Assembly (NCBI GenBank): GCA_038063315.1
Contig: JBBTVI010000052.1
Span: 1-25,905 of the forward strand
Direction: 5' to 3'
DNA: 25,905 nt
DNA from: JBBTVI01 sp038063315
GTDB taxonomy: Bacteria > Patescibacteriota > Minisyncoccia > Sungbacterales > HO2-52-23
Below are positions 13,254-21,451 of the stretch, piece by piece (the stretch's first letter is position 1; every line of letters begins with the position of its first letter). A model generated the notes under the pieces. The model ran no database searches and was not told where the DNA came from. It saw nothing but the letters and a program-made list of their open reading frames with translations. A program made the translations under genes and the position numbers.

Positions 13254-14398
13254 ACAATTCCCAGCCGTTCTTTGATGAGTGCCGCTATCTTCTTTGAAGT
13301 GACGCGGTAGTCAAAATTTTGAACCGCGTGCGTGCGCGCGGCGTTGCCCATTTTTTCGCGGAGCGAGGAATCGCTCAAGAACCGCAAAAGATGCTCCGCG
13401 ACTTCGTCTGTGTCCGCGCGGTACCCAAAAATTTTCGGTTTCTCAAAAACAACCGTCCGATCCGTCTCAAAACCCATGTGCGTTGTGGCGCGTTCCTGAG
13501 TCAGCTCCACCGTGGATGCGACGCGCGCGAGAAACCCGGTCTCCCCGTGCTTAATTGTCTCTTTGGGACCCATCGCATCAATGGAAATAACGGGAATTCC
13601 GCAGGCCTGCGCTTCCACCTGTATCATCCCGAAACCTTCCAGACGGCTCGGTGCCGCGTATATATCCGCAGCGTTCAAGAGATAAGGCATGAAATCAGGC
13701 GCAAGCGAGCCCTCGACATAGCGCACTTTCTCTTTCGCAGCACCCAATTCTTCAATCAGCCGCATCTCGTCCCGATAATGGTCGTCCGCGCTGCCGCCGC
13801 CCCAGATTTTGCACACGTATTTCCACGGCCCGAACGCGCCACCCATCTTTTTTAACGCCTGCAAAACTTCCTGCGCGCCCTTTGACGTCACGTCTCCTCC
13901 GACAGTAAGAATCATGGTCTCGCCCTCATCCACACCGAGCATGGCCCGGACGCGCCTGATCCGCGGATCTGATTTTGGAATCGGACGGAATACGTTTTCT
14001 GTATCAATGCCGATGTGCGCTGTCGCAAAATTTTTTGTACCTACGCCGTCGCGCGCATATGTTTCTCTAACCCAATCGCTTGTTGTCAGAACAAGTCCAA
14101 GTTTCTCCAAATCCTCGTGATAATTCGCCACCCATCCGTCCGCCACAAGCCACGGAACCGGCGTGACTCCAAAGCGCAGCGGATGCCAAATGATGTCCGG
14201 CGTATAATTCCAATATCCGACGCCTATCGCAACATCCGGATTGACGTGCCCGTACAGCCATTCCTTTTGAAATTCGCTCGCAAGATGCACGGGATAAACC
14301 TCCTCTCCGTTTTCCTGCATCCCCCGATAAAGCATGTCACCCTGCAAACTGAGGCCGTCGGGCTCCGGGGGGTAGGCATAAAGAATCAATGACTTCAT
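13250..14398 (-). CDS. GT4 family glycosyltransferase
   Basis: A 382-residue cytosolic GT-B enzyme. ILTVGGDVTSKGAQEVLQAL (about 163-182) opens the nucleotide-sugar domain and SRLEGFGMIQVEAQACGIPV (251-270) is the EX7E motif with Glu254 and Glu262, followed by GPKETIKHGETGFL, so the donor site is complete. It should transfer a sugar from a nucleotide-activated donor with retention. The N-terminal domain (AYPPEPDGLSLQGDMLYRGM, WLVADGWVANYHEDL) contacts the acceptor, which is unknown. It overlaps the PIG-L gene by ATGA and is the third gene of the CofE-PIG-L-GT4 operon. In bacillithiol and mycothiol synthesis a GT4 enzyme acts before a PIG-L deacetylase, which makes this pairing suggestive, not proof. 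Confidence 0.85.
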   Translation of the reverse strand: MKSLILYAYPPEPDGLSLQGDMLYRGMQENGEEVYPVHLASEFQKEWLYGHVNPDVAIGVGYWNYTPDIIWHPLRFGVTPVPWLVADGWVANYHEDLEKLGLVLTTSDWVRETYARDGVGTKNFATAHIGIDTENVFRPIPKSDPRIRRVRAMLGVDEGETMILTVGGDVTSKGAQEVLQALKKMGGAFGPWKYVCKIWGGGSADDHYRDEMRLIEELGAAKEKVRYVEGSLAPDFMPYLLNAADIYAAPSRLEGFGMIQVEAQACGIPVISIDAMGPKETIKHGETGFLARVASTVELTQERATTHMGFETDRTVVFEKPKIFGYRADTDEVAEHLLRFLSDSSLREKMGNAARTHAVQNFDYRVTSKKIAALIKERLGIV

Positions 14399-14991
14399 AA
14401 GAAATTTTCTACCCGACTGGCGCTCCGGAACTCAAACGAATCTTCGGAAAATCCGTAGAGGTTACGGATAATCCGCTGTTTCTCGCGCCACACAGCATCG
14501 GAAAGCGGCGTCTGAAAATGCGCGCCGTCGCGCGGGATCGCACAACGCCTCGCTTCATTTAGACGATACGCAAAAAATAATATTTCGTTTGCCCGCAATG
14601 CGCCTCTTTTCAAAAGATTTCGCACCGCGCGCGACACGCCCTTATGCCGCGGATGGCCATATTCGCCGTTCGGCGCGTGCGTAAAAATGTAGTCGTAGTT
14701 GCGGCGCTGCATCTCGCGCACGAGCCGCCGCTCAATCTCGGGAATGCTCGCGCGGATAGTCATGCGACCCTCGTCTTCAAGATCAGAGATAAAACCCTCG
14801 GCGCCATAGCGCGTCGTAACGCTCCGGAATTTCGGCGCGCGGTCCGGGTCGTCTCCGCGACAGAGCGCGAAGATCGTCCACTCAAGATCCGGATGCACAA
14901 GAATGGTCCCGCCCATCCAGATCGTCTCGTCATCCGGATGCGCAACCACGACGAGTGCGCGTCCTTTATGTAATTGTAGCGTACTCATCAT
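14395..14991 (-). CDS. PIG-L/LmbE family de-N-acetylase
   Basis: A 198-residue cytosolic zinc-dependent deacetylase. VVVAHPDDETIWMGG (residues 14-28) contains the metal/catalytic AHPDDE motif, and THAPNGEYGHPRHKG (104-118) supplies the second metal-binding His and the usual GEYGHPxH signature of BshB/MshB-like enzymes. Family members remove the N-acetyl group from GlcNAc-containing conjugates. ATG 14991 is chosen because it overlaps the CofE stop as ATGA; a second ATG follows at once. The stop overlaps the GT4 start in the same way, so all three genes are translationally coupled. The exact acetylated substrate is unknown; other members act on chitobiose, lipid-linked GlcNAc or antibiotic precursors. 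Confidence 0.88.
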   Translation of the reverse strand: MMSTLQLHKGRALVVVAHPDDETIWMGGTILVHPDLEWTIFALCRGDDPDRAPKFRSVTTRYGAEGFISDLEDEGRMTIRASIPEIERRLVREMQRRNYDYIFTHAPNGEYGHPRHKGVSRAVRNLLKRGALRANEILFFAYRLNEARRCAIPRDGAHFQTPLSDAVWREKQRIIRNLYGFSEDSFEFRSASRVENFL

Positions 14992-15827
14992 TGATTGACA
15001 ATTTTTTTGTGTTTTCGCGTCCGCGATCCGCCGTTGCGCTTCGCCCCGCCCCCGCGCTTCCACCGAACGCCCCGCAAAAACGGTGCGAAAAGATCGTCTC
15101 TCATAGATACGATAAATGATCCGTGAACGCGCCTCCGCGCTCGCGGCTCACCCGAAAAAAACCGGATACGCGGCGCGTCACGGATGATGACCATGGGTGT
15201 CTGCTCCGCGCCCTCACCCATCGCGAACACCGCGGCGGCCGCAAGCGCATCCGCAACGTTCGTCTGGCTCACGCGGAGCTCCCGGCCGAAAAGATCCTTT
15301 TTGCCGCGGTAGTCGTACAACGGATCAAAACCCGCCCAGCCGATCGCGACGCCGACAACTCCGCGCCGGAACGGCATGCTTCGCGAATCAGTTATAATGA
15401 CCCCGCAATTCTTTACGCCATAGCGCCGACGAAAAAACGAAAGAATCCTCCGCGCGGATTTCTCCGGATCTTTCGGCCACAGAATATAGTATCCGGCGGC
15501 ATTGCTCTCGTCTATGCCCGCAGACGGAATAAGAAGATTATTTTTGAGCGTATGGATCACGTGCCCGCCGGGGACGTTTTCGCGATCAAGATAGTGGTCC
15601 GCCTCTTTCCGGATAAGATCGTCTTTGTCCGCGACCGCGGATTTTAGCATGCACCTCCCTTGCCAAATACTCACCACTTTCGAGGTGATCGCAATGATAT
15701 CGCCGGATTTGATAGCCGGTTTTGCGCGTTCAATTTTCGCCAAAAGATGATCTTTTGGCGGTCGCATTATTTCTATAGATATGGGAATGATTTGCATATG
15801 ATTACCGATCCGAGCAATAGCCATCAT
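14988..15827 (-). CDS. CofE-like gamma-glutamyl/amide ligase
   Basis: A 279-residue protein of the coenzyme F420-0:L-glutamate ligase family (CofE/FbiB N-domain). Family features: KSGDIIAITSKVVSIWQGR near the start, NNLLIPSAGIDESNAAGYYI, then GVIITDSRSMPFRRGVVGVA and IGWAGFDPLYDYRG, and SQTNVADALAAAAVFAMGEG. True CofE adds glutamate to F420-0 using GTP and two metals. No other F420 gene is in the window, and CPR-type genomes usually lack the pathway, so another amide-forming role is likely. The C-terminal 20 residues are Arg/Lys/Gly-rich and probably disordered. MQIIPISIEI (15797) is a possible alternative start; neither has a Shine-Dalgarno. First gene of the coupled operon. Confidence 0.8.
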   Translation of the reverse strand: MMAIARIGNHMQIIPISIEIMRPPKDHLLAKIERAKPAIKSGDIIAITSKVVSIWQGRCMLKSAVADKDDLIRKEADHYLDRENVPGGHVIHTLKNNLLIPSAGIDESNAAGYYILWPKDPEKSARRILSFFRRRYGVKNCGVIITDSRSMPFRRGVVGVAIGWAGFDPLYDYRGKKDLFGRELRVSQTNVADALAAAAVFAMGEGAEQTPMVIIRDAPRIRFFSGEPRARRRVHGSFIVSMRDDLFAPFLRGVRWKRGGGAKRNGGSRTRKHKKIVNQ

Positions 15828-15863
15828 GATGCAACAATATCGTACGCCCCGCGTAAAAGAGAT

Positions 15864-15896
15864 GCAAACAAAAATCCCTCTTTACAAAAGAGGGAT
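15864..15896 (-). terminator. Rho-independent terminator after the M1 aminopeptidase gene
   Basis: On the minus strand a perfect 9-bp stem (ATCCCTCTT/AAGAGGGAT, 15874-15896) with a five-base loop is followed by TTTTGTTTG. It lies between the aminopeptidase gene and the CofE-like gene. Confidence 0.7.
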
Positions 15897-15954
15897 GATC
15901 GACAAAACTACGCCGCACTACTACTCTTTTAAGTTAAGTTTGCCTATTGGTCTG

Positions 15955-16035
15955 TTCTCGACCCGCTTCGTCGGAACTCCAGCGAGGCGAGCAAGCTCGA
16001 ACAATATTCTTCGAGCGAGCGAAGCGAGTCGAGAA
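15955..16035. repeat. Nested inverted repeat
   Basis: Outer arms TTCTCGACCCGCTTCG (15955-15970) and CGAAGCGAGTCGAGAA (16020-16035) match at 15 of 16 positions; inner arms GCTCGAA (15995-16001) and TTCGAGC (16010-16016) form a second hairpin. It lies just after the 3' end of the aminopeptidase gene. It belongs to a different repeat type from the CATTGCGAG family. Confidence 0.6.
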
Positions 16036-16072
16036 GTACCGACAAAATTAAATAAAGAAGGTACTGCATCTT

Positions 16073-18682
16073 CTAAGGATGAACTGACGACGATTCTTTC
16101 TCAAGGAGCCATTGCCGAATATCTTCACTGTCTCGTTCAAGCCAGGCGATATTCGAACGGATAATCTCGAGGGATTGCTGGACAGTCCGCTCAATTCCCG
16201 GAACCGTATTCCGACGAAAGAACTTTTCTACATCATGGCGGTGGTCCTCAAGCGCGAAACCGTTCGTGACCGCGTTGACGATTCTCGGCATCGTGTGATG
16301 GGCCGCGCCGCAACGCTTCACCAATGGTCCCCACTGTTGCTTGATAAATTCCCATGCCATTTCCTGGGCTACTGCATTTCCCCGGACACTTGCGAGCAGC
16401 GTCGGGGTATCCTGCGATCGCACTTCTTCAGAAAGAGAAAACGCAAGCGCTTCTTGCAACACTCCTTTATCGGTAAAGCTTCCCATGGCCGACAAGATGC
16501 GTAACTTCTCCTCTGCATCGTTCGTCGTGCGGTAGAGCGCCAACAGCCCCTCATATTGTTGTTCCCGACCGGTCGAGGCCGCAACCGAGTAAACCGCGGA
16601 ACGAAGATCCGGGTCGAGTGCCTCGCCGCGACAAACCCGCATGAAGCGCTGCCGCGCCGTATCCACCGCATGGGCGTGCCCGTAACGGCCGGCCTCGCGG
16701 ATCGCAAGAGACCGAAGCAGAATATCCGTGTGGCTGTCTTCCTGTCTTTTGTCCCATCCCATTCTTTGCACTGCGGCGTCCCAGTATGAACGGCCGAAAT
16801 GGCACAAATTTCCGAACACCAACGGATGATCATGGTCGTACCAAAGGAGAGTCCTAAGCGATCCGATACCCGATGCAATCACGGACCACACGCTGTAATC
16901 CGTCTCATCCCTGTATGCCAATAAAAGATCAAGCGCCTCTCTCGTTCCGATGTAGCCCGCGCGCGCGAGAGCAAACGCGTCGTCCAGGAGCCCCAGACGA
17001 TCAACAACCGTCAACGCGCCGCGTTCCACGGCTCCAGCGAGAGCGCGAAGAAGATGCGGCGGATACAAAACCCGATAAAATCCGTTCTGTCCCGGATTCA
17101 CTTTAATCCATTCCGCATTGCCCGGAATTTCCACGGTTGAAGTCCTGCACTCAAGCATACTTGAGATTTTCGTTCCGCTCGAAGTAAGGAGGGAAACCGG
17201 AATATTCCAGCAGAGACGCCTGGCGTCGGGTCCGCCGTCAATGAAAAACCGCTGCTGAGAAAAACGGAGAACGTATTTACCATTCTCGCGTTCATCATCC
17301 ACGTTCACCAACGGAAAACCCGGTTGGCGCGTGTAACTCGCCATCATATGCCGGACCGGCTTTCCCGATGCCTCCCCGAGCGCAACCCAAAGCTCGTCCG
17401 TGGTCGCATTGCCGTATGCGTGGCGCGTGAAATACTCATGAAGCCCGCGTCGGAAATCGTCCTCGCCCAAATATTCCGCAAGCATCCGAGTGACCACCGC
17501 GCCTTTGTTATACGAGATCCTGTCGAAAATTTCGCCGATCTCACCAGGATTCTTTACTTCCACTTCCACCGGATGGGTATGGCGCAAAGCGTCATCATGG
17601 AATGCAGGCGTGTAATACGCCATAAGAAACTGGGTCCACATGTCCCATTCCGGAAACTGGCGATCCGTCGCCTTCGGACCCATATAAGACGCAAATCCTT
17701 CGTTGAGCCAAAGGTCTGTCCATGACCGCATGGTCGTCCGATCCCCAAACCACATATGCGCAATTTCGTGATTCACGACATTCGCCACATATTGTTTCGC
17801 CACAGCGGATGCCTGTTCCGGATCAACCAGTAAAGCGGTCTCTCGAAACGTAATCAAACCCCAATTCTCCATGGCGCCTGCCGCAAAATCGGGTACCGCA
17901 ACTAAATCAAGCTTGGGAAGCTCATACGGAATACCAAACCATTCGGCCAGATACGGAAGTGTGTGCAGCGCGACGTCCAACGCAAATTGTCCATGTTCCT
18001 TTTTTCCGGGGAGGGTCCAGACGCGAATAGGGACGCCGTTGGCATCTGTTGTCTCGAGACATTCCAGATCCGCGATCACAATCGCCAAAAGATACGTGGA
18101 CATCGGCGGCGTAATCTGGTAACGCAGCCGTTTAAGATTGGTCTCGAGATGAAACTCGCTCGTGATCGGCATGTTTGAAAGCGCGACTTTGTCTTTTGGC
18201 ACCAACAGCGTCAAGTTAAACTTGGCTTTTTGGTCCGGTTCGTCCCAACAGGGGAACATCCGCCGCGCATCCGTTGATTCAAACTGCGTGGAGCATCCCC
18301 ATCTTTTTTCGCCGCCCACTTTATACGAGGTGCGGTAAAGCCCGCAGAGTTTGTCGTTGATCTCGCCTGTAAATTCGAGATAGAGGCACGCACTACCCGG
18401 ACTCAGTGTCCGCCCTAAAGGGATGGTGACGGTTTGATACTCCGTATCGTACACGAGTGGGTCTTGCGGGAAAAACAGCGCAATACCGGGTTGATACACC
18501 GATATGTTTTTCACCGTAAGATCGAGCGCGTGAAGCGTAATCTCGCTGGTCGGTACCGTCACATTGACCTCTACGCCTTCATGCCCGTGAAAGGTGAAAT
18601 TCTCCAAATTCGGCGTGAGACACAGATGATACTCCAATGGCTCGACATTCCGTGGCAACCGGTATGGATTCTCTTCGACCAT
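16073..18682 (-). CDS. M1 family zinc aminopeptidase with ERAP1-like C-terminal domain
   Basis: An 869-residue protein of full length for the family. The exopeptidase signature GAMENWG is at 269-275 and the zinc site HEIAH (305-309) with the third ligand in NEGFASY (Glu328) keeps the normal HEXXH-x18-E spacing. The N-terminal beta-saddle (EYHLCLTPNLENFTFHGHEG) and a long helical C-terminal part (from about residue 510) are both present, as in tricorn-interacting factors and ERAP-type enzymes. It removes N-terminal amino acids from peptides. No signal peptide is seen, so it is likely cytosolic and helps recycle peptides. Start 18682 is backed by a purine-rich GGAAAGGACAGGAAAG leader. A terminator lies beyond its 3' end. 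Confidence 0.95.
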   Translation of the reverse strand: MVEENPYRLPRNVEPLEYHLCLTPNLENFTFHGHEGVEVNVTVPTSEITLHALDLTVKNISVYQPGIALFFPQDPLVYDTEYQTVTIPLGRTLSPGSACLYLEFTGEINDKLCGLYRTSYKVGGEKRWGCSTQFESTDARRMFPCWDEPDQKAKFNLTLLVPKDKVALSNMPITSEFHLETNLKRLRYQITPPMSTYLLAIVIADLECLETTDANGVPIRVWTLPGKKEHGQFALDVALHTLPYLAEWFGIPYELPKLDLVAVPDFAAGAMENWGLITFRETALLVDPEQASAVAKQYVANVVNHEIAHMWFGDRTTMRSWTDLWLNEGFASYMGPKATDRQFPEWDMWTQFLMAYYTPAFHDDALRHTHPVEVEVKNPGEIGEIFDRISYNKGAVVTRMLAEYLGEDDFRRGLHEYFTRHAYGNATTDELWVALGEASGKPVRHMMASYTRQPGFPLVNVDDERENGKYVLRFSQQRFFIDGGPDARRLCWNIPVSLLTSSGTKISSMLECRTSTVEIPGNAEWIKVNPGQNGFYRVLYPPHLLRALAGAVERGALTVVDRLGLLDDAFALARAGYIGTREALDLLLAYRDETDYSVWSVIASGIGSLRTLLWYDHDHPLVFGNLCHFGRSYWDAAVQRMGWDKRQEDSHTDILLRSLAIREAGRYGHAHAVDTARQRFMRVCRGEALDPDLRSAVYSVAASTGREQQYEGLLALYRTTNDAEEKLRILSAMGSFTDKGVLQEALAFSLSEEVRSQDTPTLLASVRGNAVAQEMAWEFIKQQWGPLVKRCGAAHHTMPRIVNAVTNGFALEDHRHDVEKFFRRNTVPGIERTVQQSLEIIRSNIAWLERDSEDIRQWLLEKESSSVHP

Positions 18683-18740
18683 CTTTCCTGTCCTTTCCTA
18701 AAGAGTTTCACAAACGAAATTATCAAGGTGCAACATCCTA

Positions 18741-18769
18741 TTCGTAACGTAAGGTGGAAATGATGTCAA
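18741..18769 (-). promoter_or_regulatory. Possible promoter of the aminopeptidase gene
   Basis: Minus strand perfect TTGACA (18764-18769), 17-base spacer, TACGAA (18741-18746). The -10 is poor (3/6), so confidence is low. It lies between element copy C and the gene. Confidence 0.3.
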
Positions 18770-18780
18770 GAATTTCAAAA

Positions 18781-18904
18781 GTGACCCCTCACAGGTGTCA
18801 TTGCGAGGAGTCAGACGATGAAGCAATCCAGAAGAAACCCTGGATTGCCGCGCTCCCCCTCGACAGACTCGGGGTCGCTCGCAATGACGACTGTGAGCGC
18901 TTAC
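18781..18904. mobile_element. Palindromic MITE-like element (copy C)
   Basis: A 124-base element with end sequences GTGACCCCTCAC (18781-18792) and, on the minus strand, GTAAGCGCTCAC (18893-18904), which match at 9 of 12 and correspond to the ends of copy A. The core is TGTCATTGCGAGGAG...GAAGCAATCCAG...CTGGATTGCCGCG...GCTCGCAATGACG. No target duplication is visible. It fills most of the divergent region 18683-18985 between the aminopeptidase and GH15-like genes, which otherwise holds only the two promoters. Confidence 0.65.
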
Positions 18905-18915
18905 TGGCGTAATCA

Positions 18916-18944
18916 TGGACAACGGCGTCAAAAAGGCGTATAAT
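18916..18944 (+). promoter_or_regulatory. Strong sigma70-type promoter of the GH15-like gene
   Basis: TGGACA (18916-18921), 17-base spacer, perfect TATAAT (18939-18944). The transcript would have a leader of about 35 bases with GGAGAAAGG (18975-18983) just before ATG 18986, so this gene is not leaderless. Confidence 0.75.
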
Positions 18945-18985
18945 ATTGTTATTGATCCTTAACTTTCAGCATATGGAGAAAGGCC

Positions 18986-20119
18986 ATGTCAGATGGAAAA
19001 ATGAAATTCCCGAAAGACGCCGTACTACGGAACCTCGAAGCGCTGCGAAGGACAAACGGCACATTTATCGCTGCGCCAACCGAGGACTATGAGGCGGTAT
19101 GGCTCAGGGACACGCTCTACGCGGCATACACATTTTGGTATATAGGAGACCATAAAAAATTACTAGAAGGCGTGTGGGCCGTCTTCGACCTTCTCCAACA
19201 CCCGCGCCGGCGGCAACGCATTGCACACCGCATCGCATCCCCTCCCGTTGCAACGACCGCAGGAGTGCTCCACGCGAAATACCATCCGGACACGCTCGAA
19301 GAGATAACGGCGGACGACCAGTGGGGACACCACCAACTGGATGCCATCGGGCTCTTCCTTTATATCGTTGCGGATCTCCACTTTAAAAATTTGGATGCGA
19401 TCCGGAGCGAATCCGATCTCGAACTCCTCCAACTTCTTGTCTATTACCTCAGAAGCATGGAGTACTGGGATCAACCGGATTTCGGCATGTGGGAAGAGTG
19501 TCTCATACGGCATAGCTCATCGATTGGAGCCATTGTCGGAGCGCTCTCCTATCTCAAACGCCAACAGCTTGCGGTCGTGCCAGACCGCCTCATCGAATTC
19601 GGGAACGAAGCGCTTTGGCGCATACTTCCGTACGAATCGCGGGATCGTTGCTGGCGTCCGCATCATCATCACGATTGTGACGCCGCGCAACTTGCGCTCA
19701 TTTGGCCGTATCACACCATCACCCGACGAGAAGACGCCGAAGCATTGGTCGCAAGAATCATTGATGGGCATGCAGCGGAAAACGGCGCGTTCCACCGCCT
19801 GTATCAAAGCCACGGCTGCAACCGCTACTGGGAGGATGACTACTATCGTTCCACCGAGGGAACGTACCGCGGAATCTCGGCCGAATGGCCGATGTTCAAA
19901 TTCTGGATTTCCATCGTCTACTCGCAATGGCATGAATACCCCACTGCGCTCCATTGGTTTTGCGAGGGCCTGCAAGACATCACCGACGGGAAAATCCCCG
20001 AGGCATATCAAAACGGGAAACCTAACCCTCACACACCGCTCGCGTGGGCGCACGCCATCGCGCTCATCGCTTTTGCGAAACTCCCGCCGGAAATGCAAAC
20101 CGAAATGGAAGCACGATGA
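18986..20119 (+). CDS. GH15-like (alpha/alpha)6 glucoamylase-type enzyme
   Basis: A 377-residue cytosolic six-hairpin enzyme. DYEAVWLRDTLYAAYTFWYI (34-53), DQWGHHQLDAIGLFLYIVAD (111-130), WEECLIRHSSSIGAIVGALS (169-188) and TYRGISAEWPMFKFW (293-307) follow the order of motifs in GH15 and the related phosphorylase-kinase alpha subunits. The WEE glutamate (169-171) fits the general acid, and Glu300 in SAEW fits the general base. Expected action: hydrolysis of alpha-glucosidic ends, perhaps on intracellular glycogen or a related glycan. Typical bacterial GH15 enzymes have an extra N-terminal beta-sandwich; it is missing here. The YEAxWxRD motif is shared with the 11954-13120 enzyme. Start is set by the Shine-Dalgarno GGAGAAAGG. 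Confidence 0.82.
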   Translation: MSDGKMKFPKDAVLRNLEALRRTNGTFIAAPTEDYEAVWLRDTLYAAYTFWYIGDHKKLLEGVWAVFDLLQHPRRRQRIAHRIASPPVATTAGVLHAKYHPDTLEEITADDQWGHHQLDAIGLFLYIVADLHFKNLDAIRSESDLELLQLLVYYLRSMEYWDQPDFGMWEECLIRHSSSIGAIVGALSYLKRQQLAVVPDRLIEFGNEALWRILPYESRDRCWRPHHHHDCDAAQLALIWPYHTITRREDAEALVARIIDGHAAENGAFHRLYQSHGCNRYWEDDYYRSTEGTYRGISAEWPMFKFWISIVYSQWHEYPTALHWFCEGLQDITDGKIPEAYQNGKPNPHTPLAWAHAIALIAFAKLPPEMQTEMEAR

Positions 20120-20149
20120 CGCATTTGCCGGATAGGATGCTTTCGCACA

Positions 20150-20182
20150 AAAAATCTCCGACGCCTTGCGCGCCGGAGTTTT
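20150..20182. terminator. Bidirectional terminator between convergent units
   Basis: Stem CTCCG...CGGAG (20156-20178) with an inner CGC/GCG extension and a short loop. TTTTAATT follows on the plus strand and ATTTTTTGTG on the minus strand, so it can end both the GH15-like gene and the pilus operon. Confidence 0.6.
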
Positions 20183-20277
20183 AATTCGCCATCGCAATAA
20201 AAGCTACTTTCCAGTTGTCTCTCCCACTGCGAAGGCGGGGGGTTTAGATTCTGCCTTATCCAAGAGGGAAACCTGAA

Positions 20278-20295
20278 TTCCCGCCTGCGCGGGAA
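20278..20295. repeat. GC-rich hairpin repeat TTCCCGC-CTGC-GCGGGAA
   Basis: Perfect 7-bp arms around a four-base loop, followed by TGACAG. It is of the widely scattered 'TTCCCGC...GCGGGAATGAC' type and differs from the CATTGCGAG family. It lies just past the 3' end of the pilus operon. Confidence 0.55.
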
Positions 20296-20341
20296 TGACA
20301 GAAGAAAAAAGGACATCTTGCTTTAACATTGCTATACTTTT

Positions 20342-21451
20342 CTATTCCTCACTCCACCCAAGCGCGCGCGGCGGAGCCGATGTCGTTGTCGTAAGCCCGA
20401 GAAGCGACTGCCACCCGGAGACCGCGGACGCAACGAAATTGATCACCGCGTTACCAGTCACGTCCGTCAGCGTTGCGCCGCCCGCTGAGATCAGCGACCC
20501 ATTGATCGTGTTTGTCCCGCTTCCGAACGACGTGGAACCGAGGGTATAGACAATGCCGTTGATCGTGGCTCCGCCTTTAATCGCGAGGTCGTTGAAGACG
20601 ACAACGGCCGCATACGGATCCGTTCCCGTATACGTTCCGCCCGAAATCTCAAGCGGCCCCATCGTAACAATACTGCCCATCAAATTGGTGTTATTCCCCT
20701 GAATTTTTGTTGTCCCCGCATCCTCCACGAAGACAACGGCCGAACGCGTCTGATTATTCAGATACGCCTCGGCATCATTCGCGTCCGCGAAATACGTTCC
20801 GGCCGCAATCGCCGCATCGCGGTATGCGCCCTCATCAATCTGCGGCGGCGGGATCGCATCCGCGATGACAACCGCGTCTCCCGTGATGTTATCGGTATCA
20901 CTGATGGCATTTGACGAGAATGCGTCGCCGTTGACAGTTGCGCTTGCGCCGGTAAATGAAATGCTTGTACTTGCATACACATTGCCGTTGACCGTCGCAT
21001 TCCCGCCCATGTCCAGCGCGTTTTCGGAATACACCGCGTAGTCAAAAGCCATTCCTTCGGGAAAAATCGTCATCCTGTACGCGTTTTCCCGCGTTGCGCG
21101 CCCGTCCGCGGCACGACCCCTAACGATGAAATACGGCCATCCGGCGTCGGTGACCGTCACGTCCGACGTAACCGCGCCGTTCACCAGCGCCCCGGCGCCA
21201 CCCGCAAATCCCGCATTGGCTCCGATGAATTGTCGCGCCCCCTCCCGCGCCGCGCTCTCGGACGTCGCAAACATTGACTCTCCGGAAAACGCGGCCGCAT
21301 TTTTCGTAAGACTCGCAATAGCTCCGGTCGCCGCGCCCGCGACTGCGGCCAACCCCAAAATACCGACAGCCAAGACCGTGACGAGACCGATGAATCCTCC
21401 GCGATCGCGCGCCGTCGCATATATAAAAAATGGCAAGATAATTCCGTTCAT
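20342..21451 (-). CDS. PilX-like pilin-related protein with beta-helix-type repeats
   Basis: A 369-residue protein, last gene of the pilus operon. The N-terminus TARDRGGFIGLVTVLAVGIL has a pilin-like Gly19/Phe20 junction before a hydrophobic helix, but Val stands at +5 in place of the usual Glu, as in some PilX/GspK-like minor pilins. After residue 130 the protein has repeating NATVNGNVYAS, ATVNGDAFSS, ATINGIVYTL and NTINGSLISA units spaced as in short parallel beta-helix or bactofilin-like folds. It overlaps the previous pilin gene by ATGA. It may sit at the pilus tip or start pilus assembly; this is inferred from operon position. The ending (TTTTSAPPRALGWSEE) seems disordered. Confidence 0.7.
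   Translation of the reverse strand: MNGIILPFFIYATARDRGGFIGLVTVLAVGILGLAAVAGAATGAIASLTKNAAAFSGESMFATSESAAREGARQFIGANAGFAGGAGALVNGAVTSDVTVTDAGWPYFIVRGRAADGRATRENAYRMTIFPEGMAFDYAVYSENALDMGGNATVNGNVYASTSISFTGASATVNGDAFSSNAISDTDNITGDAVVIADAIPPPQIDEGAYRDAAIAAGTYFADANDAEAYLNNQTRSAVVFVEDAGTTKIQGNNTNLMGSIVTMGPLEISGGTYTGTDPYAAVVVFNDLAIKGGATINGIVYTLGSTSFGSGTNTINGSLISAGGATLTDVTGNAVINFVASAVSGWQSLLGLTTTTSAPPRALGWSEE

Noticed and set aside
14988..15827. Evidence for F420 biosynthesis
   Set aside because: A CofE-like protein alone does not show it; no CofC, CofD, CofG or CofH gene is in the window.
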